Program-made: the position numbers and the translations under genes
DNA from: Heterostelium album PN500
Taxonomy: Eukaryota > Evosea > Eumycetozoa > Acytosteliales > Acytosteliaceae
Assembly: GCF_000004825.1 (NCBI RefSeq)
Contig: NW_008805075.1
Span: 1,788 to 65,787, forward strand
DNA length: 64,000 nt
Reading direction: 5' to 3'
Shown here: positions 31,349-43,564 of the stretch, piece by piece
How positions within the stretch are numbered: the stretch's first letter is position 1
How the letters are laid out: each line of letters opens with the position of its first letter
The notes under the pieces: model-generated
What the model saw: the letters and a program-made list of their open reading frames with translations, nothing else
What the model was told of the DNA's origin: nothing
The model's database searches: none

Positions 31349-33873
31349 ATGGTGGTTCAGTATACAGAAAGTGAATTCGTTCCCTCGGTCAAGAATCCAT
31401 ATGAAGGTAAATGTAGAACAATCGTTATCTTATACTCTATATATTAATAATTATATATTTTTTTGGATTATATATATTTAGATATGAATTATAATGATTG
31501 TGATTTATTCACACCAAATCTTTCCATTTTGATCGATGCCATTTCAACTCAAGGCAAAATGGAGGATGCACAGAACGATGAAGAAAATGTAGACATCAAT
31601 GCGATCGACAACGAACCTTCACCCATTTTAAATAGTAACAACAATAACAATAGTCATCGTCATATCAGTAACAACAATAACGATGTCGAAGATGACGATG
31701 GTTTTGTTATCAATCATTCCTATGATTTAAATAATAATAGTATCCATATAAATTCAAAAGGTAATATCGAATCATACATTTCATCATAAAACTTCATTTA
31801 TTAATTATATATGACTATAATTTCTATAAACAGATCAAAAGAATCAGATTCCATGTTCATCTTTGAAAGACTATGAGATATCAAAGTTGCCGCTTAGAAA
31901 GAGACATCTGGTGCCAGATAGTGCCTATTATAATATACATCAGTGCTTGTCATCCCCGCAGTCTCCGCCAACACCAAAGCAATCATTGTTGAATCCTTTT
32001 GGCAATGGTACTATCATGGGAGAATGCACCGAGCAGAGAGTGCCTTCTCCAAATAGCAGTGGCACCAGCAATAATGTTGTGATGAGATCTTCGATGAAAC
32101 TCACTGAAGAAGACGATGTCGATGTCGAGGGAGTCGAGGACGAAGAGCAAAAGATTGCCCAACAACACCAAACCATAGTAGAAACCACCACAACCACCTC
32201 GAACAACGTAGAGATCAATAATTCTAATCACACAGTAGTAAAGGCCGAGAATACTTTAGTTAAAGTCGAGAGTGATCAAGAGTTAGAAGTTGATATTTTA
32301 ATGGATGATGAAGACAACCGAGTCAAAGAGATCCCACAACAGCAACAACAACAACAACAACAACAACAACAAAACCATCACCATGTAAAGAGAGAAAGAG
32401 AAAGAGAAAGAGACAATCACAGAGAAAGAGAAAGAGAAAAAGATAAATCATCACATAGCAATAATCATAACCATCACCATAACATCAACAACAACTCTAG
32501 TAGTAACAACAATAACAACAATAATAATAATAATAATAATAATGATAATACAAAGAAAAGATTGAAACCTTCATCCAAGAAAGAACACCGCGATGGTCAC
32601 AAGAAGTTAAAGGTTCACCATGGAATTAAATCACAACACCACAGAGACAACACAAATATATTAGATGACTCTGATTCTGATTCATCCATGTCCGAGGCCG
32701 AAGAAGATCGTTCCCGCGACAACAGACTTTACTGTATATGTAGAAAGAAGTACGATTCCAACTCCTTTATGATTGCCTGTGACAAGTGCGATGAGTGGTA
32801 TCACGGAGAGTGCGTAAACATCTCTGAGAAAGACGCCAAGAGAATCGACAGATATGTGTGCATGAAATGTAAAAAGAAAGATAAATCATTATCAATCCCA
32901 ACCAGTAACCTCAATAACAACACCAATAATAATAATAACCACAACTCACCAAGACTCTCACCCAACCAGATATCACAAAAAACCTCGCCAACCCTCACCA
33001 ATTCACCGTTTATAGATATAAATTCTCCATCCACTCCACCCAAGAACATTATTACCAACTCACCACCTCACTCATCGTCGTCGTCGTCGACATACCAAAC
33101 CATTAACAACCGTCCAAAGTGTGCCTATTCCAAGTGTAATAGTTTCCCAACTGGTACCTCCAAGTACTGCTCCAAAGAGTGTGGAGTAGCCAATGCCAAG
33201 GAACTCCTCCACAAGAATCCGTCACTCCATAGATCCATCCTATCCTCAGGAAACCATCCCATCAACCCCTCTGCCTCCCCCCAAAAGGTGTTGCCTACCA
33301 ACTCTGACAATCCACTTACACAGAAGCTCATGTCGACCTCCAACTGCGACGACATCAGCAAGCTCCAGGCCATCACCCTGAAGCGTTCAGAGATAGAATC
33401 AAAACTCAAAAAACTCGAGATGAAGTGTTCAGAGTTTGAGAAAACCATTCAAATGACTAAATTCAAAGTTGAATCATTGTCAACACCAGATATGTACAGT
33501 ATTAACAATCATAACAATCAAAGCAACTCGCCTCCAACCAATACACCCTGCACATTCCCCCTCAAAGAATCACCCAATGGAATATGTGGTGTTTTAAATT
33601 GTACAAATCACACCAACTGGGAGAAGAGAAAGAGAGATTTATTTTCAAAAGAACAATCTTATTATGTTAAGTTTTTTTTTTTATTAACTATGTTCCAATA
33701 ATTAAATTATTAACAAAAATTGTTTTTTTAATTTTTTTTTTTTTTCTTTTACACAGACAAAAGCCTTAAGAGACATTGCACTTGAAGAAAAACAAATACA
33801 CCAAAGAATAGCCAGAAGAAACAAAATCGCTAATTTGTCAACGATTGCGATTGGTGGTGAACCAGAATATTGA
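31349..33873 (+). CDS. cfp1: Cfp1/Spp1-like PHD finger subunit of the Set1/COMPASS complex
   Basis: Exons 31349-31406, 31482-31760, 31834-33665 and 33757-33873, 761 residues. The PHD finger is RLYCICRKKYDSNSFMIACD then KCDEWYHGECVNISEKDAKR and YVCMKCKKK, with the aromatic Trp used to read H3K4me. The C-terminal CFP1 zinc domain starts CAYSKCNSFPTGTSKYCSKE and continues with a coiled coil (LKRSEIESKLKKLEMKCSEF) and a final CGVLNCTNHTNWEKRKRDLF segment. Long Asn, Gln, Arg/Glu and acidic low-complexity stretches precede the PHD. No CXXC DNA-binding finger is seen, as in yeast Spp1 and unlike vertebrate CXXC1. Confidence 0.88.
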
Positions 33874-34904
33874 TCGATATTATAATATTGTTTATTAAAA
33901 TTCTTACAATAATTTGTAAACACTTCTAATCAACCTTAAAATATTTGCATATTTGCTTTTTTTTTTATTTATTATTCTGGTACAAAATCTTTACATCCTC
34001 TTTTTTTTTTTTTTCTTTTTTGATCTTAACTGTTTGCTTTTGAGTAATTGCGTATCTACAAATATTTATTGGGCATTTATATTTGCACTTACATTTTTAT
34101 AATTAGGTTTTTTTTTGGCCTGGTACAAAAAATGTTTTACAAAAAAAACAAATCATATTACACAAAGAGATGGAGGTTGGATAATCGTGAGAATTGGTTG
34201 TTTTTTTTGATTGTATTGTTTTTTGATATTTTGAGTTTTTTTTTTTGGAAAAATGTGTTGAGATATTTGGTCGTTTTTAGAACAAAAATCTAGACTATCG
34301 GGTGAGAGAACGACCAAATTTTTGATTTCATGGGCTCAACCACCTCTTAGATTGTTTTGATTTTTTGATTATCATAAAATTCATCAACAACTATGATTGC
34401 GTGAATCAATATTTATCATGTAGGCGAACCATTTTTGGTTTTAGATAGTAGATGCGAAACACTTTTTTGACTAGCAATATTTGTTTAATGACTTTAACGG
34501 TTTCGTAAATAAAACAACAACATTTAGATACGTTTATTAATGGGAATGAGCAACAAGGTATGTTTTTGAATCTTGTTTAGGACCTGAGGCACACAATGAA
34601 ACTCAACAGTGTTATAAATTCGAAAGCGGTCCACCCTATACCAAAAAACCATTTAAAGATGATCATATTTTTGTTGATGTTATTTACAATCCACTGGTGT
34701 TCCTAAAGATTTTATTTTTCGAAATTAAATGTATTTTTACTTTTAGATTAGACATCTTTGTGGTTTTTTGTAGAGCATCTAGTGGAACACAAATCTAGGA
34801 AAGATTCGTATTTTTCACTTCATTTCTTTTTCGGTTCCCATTTTGTTCATATATTTATATTTATATATTTATTTTCTGTATATATATATATTTAAAAAAA
34901 AACA
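33874..34904. other. Intergenic region with an orphan open frame
   Basis: About 1 kb. The first part is T-rich. A 10-bp inverted repeat (TTTGGTCGTT near 34266 and AACGACCAAA near 34310) is present. From 34541 to 34795 a less AT-rich stretch has coding character (see the separate entry). The last 100 bp are a T/A-rich promoter for the next gene. Confidence 0.4.
34541..34795 (+). pseudogene. Possible small gene or gene fragment
   Basis: ATG at 34541 opens MGMSNK, then GTATGT...TTTAG forms a 23-nt intron-like gap (34559-34581), followed by an open frame of about 70 codons. It contains ETQQCYKFESGPPYTKKPFK then DDHIFVDVIYNPLVF and stops at 34795. The composition is like real protein, not AT noise. 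I do not recognise a family. It may be a fragment of a larger duplicated gene. Confidence 0.25.
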
Positions 34905-37900
34905 ATGTTAAAATTATTTATTATATTATTTTTTGTATTCTTTCCTATTAATGCTGTCCGTAAGGATTGGAATTCCTTAAACGGTGGTGTTTTCCACAAT
35001 GATGCATTCTGGACCCCCGCTGGTCAGCCAGGTGGTCTTGATGCTGCTTTTATTAATCAAAAAAATCCAAACGGTAACTTTGTTTATGCCACTCAATTGG
35101 TAAATGCGTCATCAATTACCCTCGGTCCAAACCCTTTAAATATTTTGATCTCAAATACAACTGTGGTTGCTGATTCCATTACAATCAATGATCAAAATCT
35201 GTTTGCAACAGATAATGATCCAACTGAAGTTGTGCTTGTCAAACAAATTAACAATTTTGGTGAGTTGGAAACTCATGGCAGTTTTTTATCAAATTCAGTA
35301 ATTTACAACAAAGCTCCAAATGGTTTATATAGATCATGTATGTATAGATTTTTATTTTTATTAAATTATTACTTTGGTACTTATTAAAATTTTAAAATAG
35401 ATGGAAATGCTTTGGTAGCCGGTGTATTTAATTATGCAAACTTTGGTATTTATGGAAGATATCAAGCTCTTTTAATTGATAACTATTATTTTCTCTTGGT
35501 CAATCACGATCTTACTCTTAATGGTGGTGTAAGTATTAGTTTTTTATTTTAAATATATCATCAAATTCTAATATACTTCTAAATTTTTAGGCTGATTTTG
35601 GATCCAATGTTTGGGGAGTTGATCAATTTGATTACTCTATTACCAATATCAATTCAGATTTTACTGTCCAAAAGAAAGCTCTCTTACAACTCACTAACCA
35701 AACTGAATTTTATATGACTACTGATGTTGATTCTGTAAATGAAAGATTGTTAACCTCTGCTGGTGATGTTGAAGCCTCCAATTCTCTTTTACATTTAAAT
35801 AGGACTCAATATTACCAATTAGTAAGTCATTAATTTAAAAAATATTTATTTCTTTCCTTTATTAATTATTTTTTAAATAGATGAACTCTACAAACACATT
35901 CAACAATAGTTATTTCATGATGGAGAGAAAGTCAGTCTACAATCTACAAGACAACTCCATTTCTACTTTCCAAAGCAATACAGTAATGATATTGGATGGT
36001 TCTATTTTATTAAATGTAAGTTTTAAATTAAATTAAAATAATATGGATTATCAATTTTAATTTTAATTTTTTACCATAGAATAAAGCTAAAATCGATATT
36101 ATTGATTCTTCCTGCCAAATTCAAGGTGAAACCAATCTCGTAGGGTTGTTTGGAGATTCTAGCCTCAGACTTTCAAACTCAACCTTTAATACTACCCAAC
36201 ATGCTGGATTTGTAACTTATGTATGATATTATTTTTAAAAAAACAAAAAAAACAAACAAATTAATATTAATATAATTTTTTTTCTAATTAGAATAATTCC
36301 GATATTGTTTTCGAAGACAACTCATTCTTCTTAATGAATGGAAGTTATTTAATGGATCACAACAGTAGTTTGACAATAAAGAATTCAAAATTGATCCAAT
36401 TAGATCAATTCTTGGGTGCTGGTACTTCTCAAATGAAAGCTTATGAATCTGGTTTTGGTTTATTTGGAAAATTAAATTACTATGTAAGTGTTTTTTAATT
36501 TTTTAATTTTATCAAATCTAACTTTTTTTTTTCCTTTTTATAGAATGATTCAAGTTTACAAACCTTCAATTCCAATGTTACAGTATACGGAGCAATCGCT
36601 TTCCTTGATAACTCTACCTTTTATTTCGACAATACATTATTGTACACTGGTTTAAATTTCATGACTGACAAAGATACCAATGGTTATTTTGTTGACTCTC
36701 AAATTGTTGCTAGAAATTGTATTTTCAATGGAAATGCTACTTTCCAAAATTCATCTGTCTTGGTTTATGAGGACATGTTTGTAGGAGGTGGTGTCTTGAC
36801 TTCAAACAACTCTTTTATGTATTTAAATTCTTCATTGAACGTAAGTATTAATTAATAATATTATTTTTTGTTAAATTATGATTTTTTCTAACTAAACAAA
36901 TTAATAGATTGGATATGGAGGAAAATTCCTTTTGAATAGTTCAGTTGTTTTAATTCTTACTCAAAGTATCGTAGTCCTTGATTCAACTTTCTCCGCCGAG
37001 AATACTGTAATTCGAATTGAATCTGGTTCCCTTTACTACACTGGTGCCTCTAGTGTTTCCTTAAAGAACACGACTTTGCTTAACACCAACGGTGTGATTG
37101 TCGCTTCTTCCGATCTTTACATTTATGAAGGTACCTCTCTTTCCAACAATGCCAAATTCGATTTGTCATCCAACATCTACCCAGCCAACTCTGCTTCCAA
37201 TTTGAAGATCTCCAATCAAGAGCAAGGTATCCTCAATGTTGAATCCAAACACTCATTTATCCAAGTTGGTTTAGAGAATGCTGGTAAGATCAACATTGCC
37301 AACAATGCCACAATGTTTAACTATACCCAAACATCTGGTTCTCTCAAAATCAATGGTGGAGTTGTCAACTCTTCGAATCCATTGAGTATCCAAGGTGGTT
37401 CCGTTGCCGGAAGTGGTACCATTGAAACATCCGTTGAGAATGCCGGTTCCATCGGTAGTGCCACTGAAGTAACCAAATTCCAAATCGTCGGAAACTTTAC
37501 TCAATCCGCAGACGGAAAGATTGTGCTCACCATCAACTCTGAAGATGAAATTCCATTGATCGATATCTCAGAGGTTGCCAACCTCAACGGTACCCTTGTT
37601 ATCCGTGTCGCCAATACCATTAACAACAAGAGTCTCACTCTCATGAGCTATGGTAGTTCGATTGGAGGATTCTCCAATACCGAACTCCGTGTTTTCAACC
37701 CAAAGACTGGAGAAGACGTAGACCACGACAAATGTCAATACAAAGTAAACCAAGGTCAAACTTCAATGTCCATGTTGGTTGGACGTGACAGTTGTACTGG
37801 TGACGTTGGATCGTTTGGTAACTCCAAACTCTCGAGTGGAGCTATTGCTGGTATCGTCGTTGGAGGTGTTGTTGTCGCCGCAGTGATTGGTGGTTTCATC

Positions 37901-37999
37901 CTTCACAAAACCAACCGTATCCCCAAGAGTATGAGACTTTCCCATAGATTAAAGTCACTCCAAAAGGAAGTGGATGCCGCCGAAGCTGACAAAGCCTAA
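34905..37999 (+). CDS. Asn-rich type I membrane glycoprotein (adhesin-like), unassigned family
   Basis: Eight exons (34905-35337, 35401-35528, 35591-35821, 35881-36015, 36080-36220, 36292-36483, 36544-36840, 36908-37999), 882 residues. It has a signal peptide (MLKLFIILFFVFFPINA), a long ectodomain full of N-x-S/T sites and short beta-rich repeats (ITINDQNL, LTLNGG, DSSLRLSNSTFN), and then one membrane helix, SGAIAGIVVGGVVVAAVIGG, followed by a ~40-residue basic tail (LHKTNRIPKSMRLSHRLKSL). The repeated S/N-rich strand pattern suggests a right-handed beta-helix like those of dictyostelid surface proteins. A cell-surface adhesion or recognition role is inference. Exon 8 is richer in C-ending codons than the first exons. 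Confidence 0.8.
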
Positions 38000-38362
38000 A
38001 CAAAAATCGAAAAAAACAAAGCAAAACAAACCGAACTACTTTTTCTAAATAACAAACAAATCGAACGACTTCTAAACCTGTAATACTATTAATAATCAAA
38101 ATTCTCGTAAACTATCACATATAGTTGCCATTAATACAACTAGTTGAAATAAAACTAAATAAAAAAGTCATAATTATAATTCATTAAAATTTTTTTAATG
38201 TTATTTTACAATTTCTTTTTAAATATTGTCATTTTCAATTGCAATTATAATAATAATAATAATAATAATAATAAGTTTAAGTTTATAATACTAATAATAA
38301 CTTGTTTTTGTTGTTGATTTTTTTAAAAGGTTTCTATATTATATATTTATATTGCTTTGATT
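38000..38362. other. Convergent 3' intergenic region
   Basis: About 360 bp between convergent genes. It has AATAAA signals near 38150-38162 and a short (AAT)n run at 38247-38272. No coding sequence. Confidence 0.4.
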
Positions 38363-38836
38363 TTACAATGTATTTAAATTTGATTTGCTCGATGATAAAG
38401 GTAGTAAATAAGTGTTTGGTTGTTTGAAAGTATATAGTTTGTTGTTGTTGATGTTGATTTGTTCGATGTCTAATTCTTCGCAACGCAATGCACTACCGAT
38501 TGACATGATACCACCAAAGAAACCAGTCATTTTCAAAACACTACCACCGGTGTACATCAAGAGTGACTTTCCTCTAAGATTTGACATATAACCACCGACC
38601 AAACCACCGAGTAGACCCATAGACGAACCGACGAGACCACCCATCATCATACCCATACCGATCTGTTGAAGACATGCATTACCACTGACTGCCGAGCCTG
38701 CTCTCTTTCTTGGTGGTGGTGGTGGAGGTAATCTATTTGATTGACTCGGTGAATTTATTATACTTTTTGATGATTGTGGGTAACCTGTTGTTGTTGTTGT
38801 TGTTGTTGTTGAAGGTGTTGATGAAGGTGATTCCAT
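38363..38836 (-). CDS. romo1: ROMO1/Mgr2-family inner mitochondrial membrane protein with extensions
   Basis: Single exon, 157 residues. The middle matches ROMO1: CLQQIGMGMMMGGLVGSSMG, then LLGGLVGGYMSNLRGKSLLM and MTGFFGGIMSIGSALRC, with two Gly-rich membrane helices and Cys at both ends as in the human protein. ROMO1/Mgr2 sits in the inner membrane, where the yeast form gates lateral release at TIM23. Unlike the ~80-residue human protein, this one has a ~50-residue Ser/Thr/Pro-rich N-terminal extension (with PPPPPPRKR) and a ~40-residue C-terminal tail. The 230-bp head-to-head spacing with ZZZ3 suggests a shared promoter. Confidence 0.82.
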   Translation of the reverse strand: MESPSSTPSTTTTTTTTGYPQSSKSIINSPSQSNRLPPPPPPRKRAGSAVSGNACLQQIGMGMMMGGLVGSSMGLLGGLVGGYMSNLRGKSLLMYTGGSVLKMTGFFGGIMSIGSALRCEELDIEQININNNKLYTFKQPNTYLLPLSSSKSNLNTL

Positions 38837-39068
38837 TTCTATATTCTATATTCTATATATATCTGTATCTTAATTAGATCTATTGAAAATTAAAAATGAA
38901 CAACTTATGATACGTGAATTGTAAAAAAATTATTAAAAAAAAAATTAACAGCTAAAGTTCACGAAAGTTCAATTTCATTGAGTAAATGAAATAATTATGT
39001 AGCTATTATTATTATTATTATTTTGTTATTTATATACGCAATCATTATAGAATTAAGTTCATATCTTA

Positions 39069-40460
39069 ATGGATTTTAATAATACCCCAATAAAAGATAC
39101 CGAAGAGTATGTATAAATAAATATCTTTTTTTTTTTTTTTATTTGTTAACAATATTAACATTGTTTGTTCTTCTTATTTTTTATTTACTTTCAAAGATAT
39201 AAACAACTTACAAAATCATTGGAGATATTGGAACAACAAAGAAAAACAAGAGAAGAAGATATAGAGAGATTGAAACGTTTACATAAGGATGCTTTAGAGA
39301 ATCCAATAGAGTTTCTTGAACGTTTGATTTCCGGTACTATAGTGCTTCCAACAAAACAACCGATTGAACCTATTCCAATACTTCCTAATCTAACTACAAA
39401 TCTTACAAAGAGGAAGTTATTAACAGATGATTTCTATACAACTTCATCAACTGTAGATAACAATAGCAATAGTAATAATAAATCAAAAGATGTAAATAAT
39501 AATAATATATTAGATAGTTCATTTGAAGATAATTTAGAAGCATCATCATCATCAACAACAACACCATCATCATCTACAAAGAAGAAGAATAAGAATAAAG
39601 ATGATTATGCTTCATTCAATAGACCTTGGTCAGAGGAAGAACAGAAACGATTGGAAGAGTTACTTGCAGAGTTCCCAGAGGAACCGGTGGCAGCACATCG
39701 TTGGACAAAGATTGCCAACGCTCTAAAGAACAGAACACCCAAACAAGTAGCAAGTCGTACTCAAAAGTATTTCGTAAAGCTTCATAAATTGGGATTACCA
39801 ATTCCAGGTAAACCTCCTAATCTACCTGTAACTATCACATTATTATCATTGAATTAAGCTATTAGATGAATTGATCGTGTTGTTAGACTAACTGTTAATA
39901 TTTAATTAATAAATTTTTAGTCTTTATTCCCTAAGCCACCGATGAAGAAAAAGAATAGAAACTCTACGGCTACCACTAAGGAACTAGATTCACCAACTGA
40001 TTATCCACCAACGAATTACAACATACCACCGGGTGTACCAATTTCACCACCTACAACACCATCACCAACAAAGAAGAGTAAGAACAAAAATAAGAATAGC
40101 AAAGAGTCGAATTCAACTACATCTACACCAAAGTCTAAATCTAAAAGTAAAGGTGGTTCTTCTTCATCTGCATCCAGCACAAAGTCGGAGGAATCTGCTT
40201 TGGTAGTACACGAAGGCTACAAGTGTGATGGATGCGATGAAGAGCCAATCATTGGAATTCGCTGGAGATGCGAAGAGTGTTTGGAGATAGATCTCTGTGA
40301 CGAGTGTAACAATACTTATGAGGAGATCGGTTCACATAAATCCACTCATCATATGCGTTCCTACACAACGGTGGATCCCGATTACTTTAGAGATGAAGAC
40401 TATCGATTTTCATATACAGGTGGAGAATCAAATTATTTAGATCCAAACTATACAAAATAA
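39069..40460 (+). CDS. zzz3: ZZZ3-like protein (Myb/SANT plus ZZ zinc finger)
   Basis: Exons 39069-39106, 39197-39827 and 39921-40460, 402 residues. A coiled coil ([20 protein letters not shown]) precedes a Myb/SANT domain, [20 protein letters not shown] then [20 protein letters not shown] with [13 protein letters not shown]. The C-terminal ZZ finger is [20 protein letters not shown] then [12 protein letters not shown] and ending GSHKSTHHM. This Myb-then-ZZ order is that of ZZZ3, the histone-H3-reading subunit of the ATAC acetyltransferase complex. A Lys/Ser-rich linker separates the domains. A nuclear role in histone acetylation is inferred from the family. Confidence 0.85.
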
Positions 40461-40549
40461 AAAATAAAAAAAACAAATGTATTTATATTTGAGAAGAATA
40501 TATATATATATTCTTTTTTTTTTTTTGGTATTGTTTTATTTATATTATT

Positions 40550-42229
40550 TTATTTCTTTGAATATTCCTTAAAGATAAGATTGATTGATTCATTGTTACC
40601 TGTCTTATTTCTTGGATCTGAAGAACTTGATGAATTATTAAGATGATATTCAAGTATAGTGTCGAGCAATTTCTTCTTCAAATCTAATGGGACATCGTCA
40701 GTCAAGATATTGTCAACACCATCTGTATCTTCATAATCATCATCATCATCATCATCATCTTCATCTTCATCTTCATCATCCTCTTCTTCATCCTCATCAG
40801 ATTCATCTTCTTCATCTTCATCTTCATCATCATCATCAACGATCTTGTTATTTCCATACTTCATCTTCATCTCCATCATATGTCTGTGGAGTGCAGAGAA
40901 ATTCTTGAGTGGATCCAAATGATCTTCATTGGAATCCGATGAATCATCGTCATCATCTTCATCGTCGTCATCAGAATCAGAGATATTATGACCGTGTGGA
41001 TGAATAACACCATTGATATGAGAATGTCCGTGACAACCACCGTTATCGTCAGAGTCATCCGAGTCGTTGGAACTAGCTTCTTCGTCGGAATCTTCGACAT
41101 TAAAGTGGAAACGTTTCATCATCTGTTGCATCATTCCAAAGATACCATCAAATGGTGCACCAGATTGTTCATTGTCAGAGTCATCACCTTTCTTGTTCTT
41201 CTTGGTGTCCTCACCAGAGACCAGTTGCAATGTGTATAAAAATGGTCCTCTCGAAGGTTTGACCAGGTGGAATGAAATCTTTCCATCTTTATCTATTTTC
41301 TTTACTTTTTCTATTTGTTTAGAACAGACTGGACAGAAGTTTGCATTCTATTATAATAATAATAGTACATCGATGATATCAAAGAAATATTAATATCTAT
41401 AATAATAAACTTATTATAGTGTTTGATTTGAAAGATTGCAACTTACATTGAGCCACTTTGAAATACAATCAAAACAGAATATATGGTCACATGAAACTGG
41501 ATTCGATGGAAGAGCAATATCTTCGAAACAGATTCCACAAGTTGGAATGAGCTTTGGTAGAGTGTCGTCGACATCAGCAACATTTTTCTTTGGTCTACCT
41601 CTTTTCTTTTCAGTTGCAGCTGATGAACTTGTTGTAGTAGATGGTGGTGTAGCTTTACTATCAGTAGTAGGGTTTGGGGTACCATCTTTCTGGAAAAAGC
41701 TTGTCAAAAAATTAAATGGATTAGCACCTGGATTGGCGGGATCTACAGGTGTTGTTGCTGCAGTACTAGCTGCAGTAGTGGTAGTTGTTGTTGTTGTTGT
41801 TGCTGGAGCACTTGATCTCTTTGGTGTTTTCTTCTTGGGTGCTGTTGATGGTACAGGATTCTTTGTTTCCTTTGGTTCAGGTGCTTTTGGTACTACAATA
41901 TCAATGAGATCTGGTAAACCACTATTGGATTTGTCAGAAGAAGCAGCAGCAGTGGTAGTTGTTTTTGCAGCAGCAGTTGTAGTTGTTTTTGCAGTAGGTT
42001 TTTGTGTTGATGCTGCAGGCGTTGTAGTTGGTTTTGGTGTTGGTGCAGCAGGTGCTTGTGCTGGTGCTGGTACAGATGAGAGTACAGGTGAAGCAACAAA
42101 AGGAGAAGCAGATTGTACTTCAGTTTGTACTTTGTTTGCAGTCACCTTTGTGACTCTCTTTCTCATTTGAAAGCCACCTGAACCGCTACTTCCACTATCA
42201 TCGTTACCAGTGGTTGAAACAAAACTCAT
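40550..42229 (-). CDS. RING-finger E3 ligase-like protein with acidic C-terminal tail
   Basis: Exons 42229-41447 and 41347-40550, 526 residues. The RING is split by the intron: CGICFEDIALPSNPVSCDHI then FCFDCISKWLNNANFCPVCS (C3HC4 type). Before it lies a low-complexity Ala/Pro/Thr region with an AT-hook-like KRGRPKKN. After it is PFLYTLQLVSGEDTKKNKKG, a His/Met-rich segment and a very long Asp/Glu run. The RING plus AT-hook-like motif suggests a nuclear ubiquitin ligase, but I know no clear orthologue. It is convergent with ZZZ3 (89 bp apart) and head-to-head with the next gene (245 bp). Confidence 0.78.
40730..40840 (-). repeat. GAT/GAA-type repeat encoding poly-Asp/Glu
   Basis: ATC/TTC triplets on the plus strand encode a ~35-residue acidic run in the RING protein on the minus strand. 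Confidence 0.9.
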
Positions 42230-42474
42230 TTCTTCTATCTATTATTTATTTAATTATTAATTTATCTATAATAATAAATTATTTATCTTTATCTAATAAT
42301 TATTGTTTTGAAGTTTGTTTATCTTAAAAATATAAAAACATTGAACTAAACACCCACAGTGAAAATAAATTAAAAAAAAAAAAAAAAAAAAAGAAAAATA
42401 AAAAAAAAAAACAATTTATTTTTTGTTTGCATTGTAAAATTGATATTTAGATAGATATATATTTAAAGATAGTG

Positions 42475-43446
42475 ATGAGTGAATCAATGGAATCAAGTAC
42501 ATATCCTTTGATAAATATTAGTGATACAACAAAAAAAGATACAGATATAGAGCAGCAACAATTAAATATACCTATCAAGCAAATGAAAGAGAAACAAAAG
42601 GAAAAGGATAGTTGTGAAATAAATGATTATAATAAAATGTTAATTGAAACAATATATAGAGATAATTTATTATCATATCAAGAAAAGTAAAGAAATAATA
42701 ATAATCTGAAGATTTTGAAAGTTAAAATAGAGAATAAACTTTATAACTAATATCTATCTATCTATTTGGTTGGTTGGTTGGTTGGTTGATTACAGATTAA
42801 GAAAAGAATATGAAGAAAGATATCAAAAGAGTATAGAGACATTCAAGTTGAATCATGAAAAGGAAATTAATTTAAAGTTGAAACAATTGGATAGGTCAAA
42901 CAAAAAGAGGATTCTAGATATGGCACTGCTGTACAAACAAAAATTGGAATACTTGGAAAAGGAACAAACAATACAACAGAATGAACTAATACAATTGAAA
43001 CAAGACGATGCAGATCGTTTGGCTCAGTTGCACAAGAGTGAACAACTCCTAGTAGAACAGCAGCAACAACATCAGAGTCTCATCGATCAGTTCAAAGAAC
43101 AAACCGAATCTAGCAATGTCATCTTGGAGCAACGACAACTAAAGATCGATAGTCTAGAACAAAAGCAACTGGAAAATCAACAGGAAATCACTCGTTTAAT
43201 TTCACAATTGGATATTGTATCCACAACAATTTCTGAACTTTTAGTTTCATCTGATAATGTAAGAAATAGATACCTCTTATTTTAAAAATGATTTTATTAA
43301 TATGAATATTTATAATATATCTTTAGATTGCATCTCAAAATCAAGTATTTCAGAAATTCATAGAATCATTAGAATCCAATGATGATGATGATGAATCAAA
43401 TAATCAAATTCAAACTCAAATCAAACTGGATAATAATAATAATTAG
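42475..43446 (+). CDS. Coiled-coil protein, unassigned
   Basis: Exons 42475-42686, 42796-43258 and 43327-43446, 264 residues. The N-terminus is polar. Residues ~70-220 are an almost continuous Gln/Glu/Lys/Leu coiled coil (KEYEERYQKSIETFKLNHEK, QLKQDDADRLAQLHKSEQLL). The C-terminus is acidic and Asn-rich. No enzyme motif is seen. The divergent partner is the RING gene. I do not recognise the family. Confidence 0.8.
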
Positions 43447-43564
43447 AAATTCCAACACCAATGTAATTTGAATCATTTTGTAATATTAAAGTAAAAAAAC
43501 TTAATTAATTTATAACAATTATTATTGTAATATTACTTTATTATTTATTAATTTCCAATGTTAT

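Noticed and set aside
41436-42170. 244-residue Val/Ala/Gly-rich frame on the plus strand
   Set aside because: Antisense of the Ala/Thr/Pro-rich part of the RING gene.
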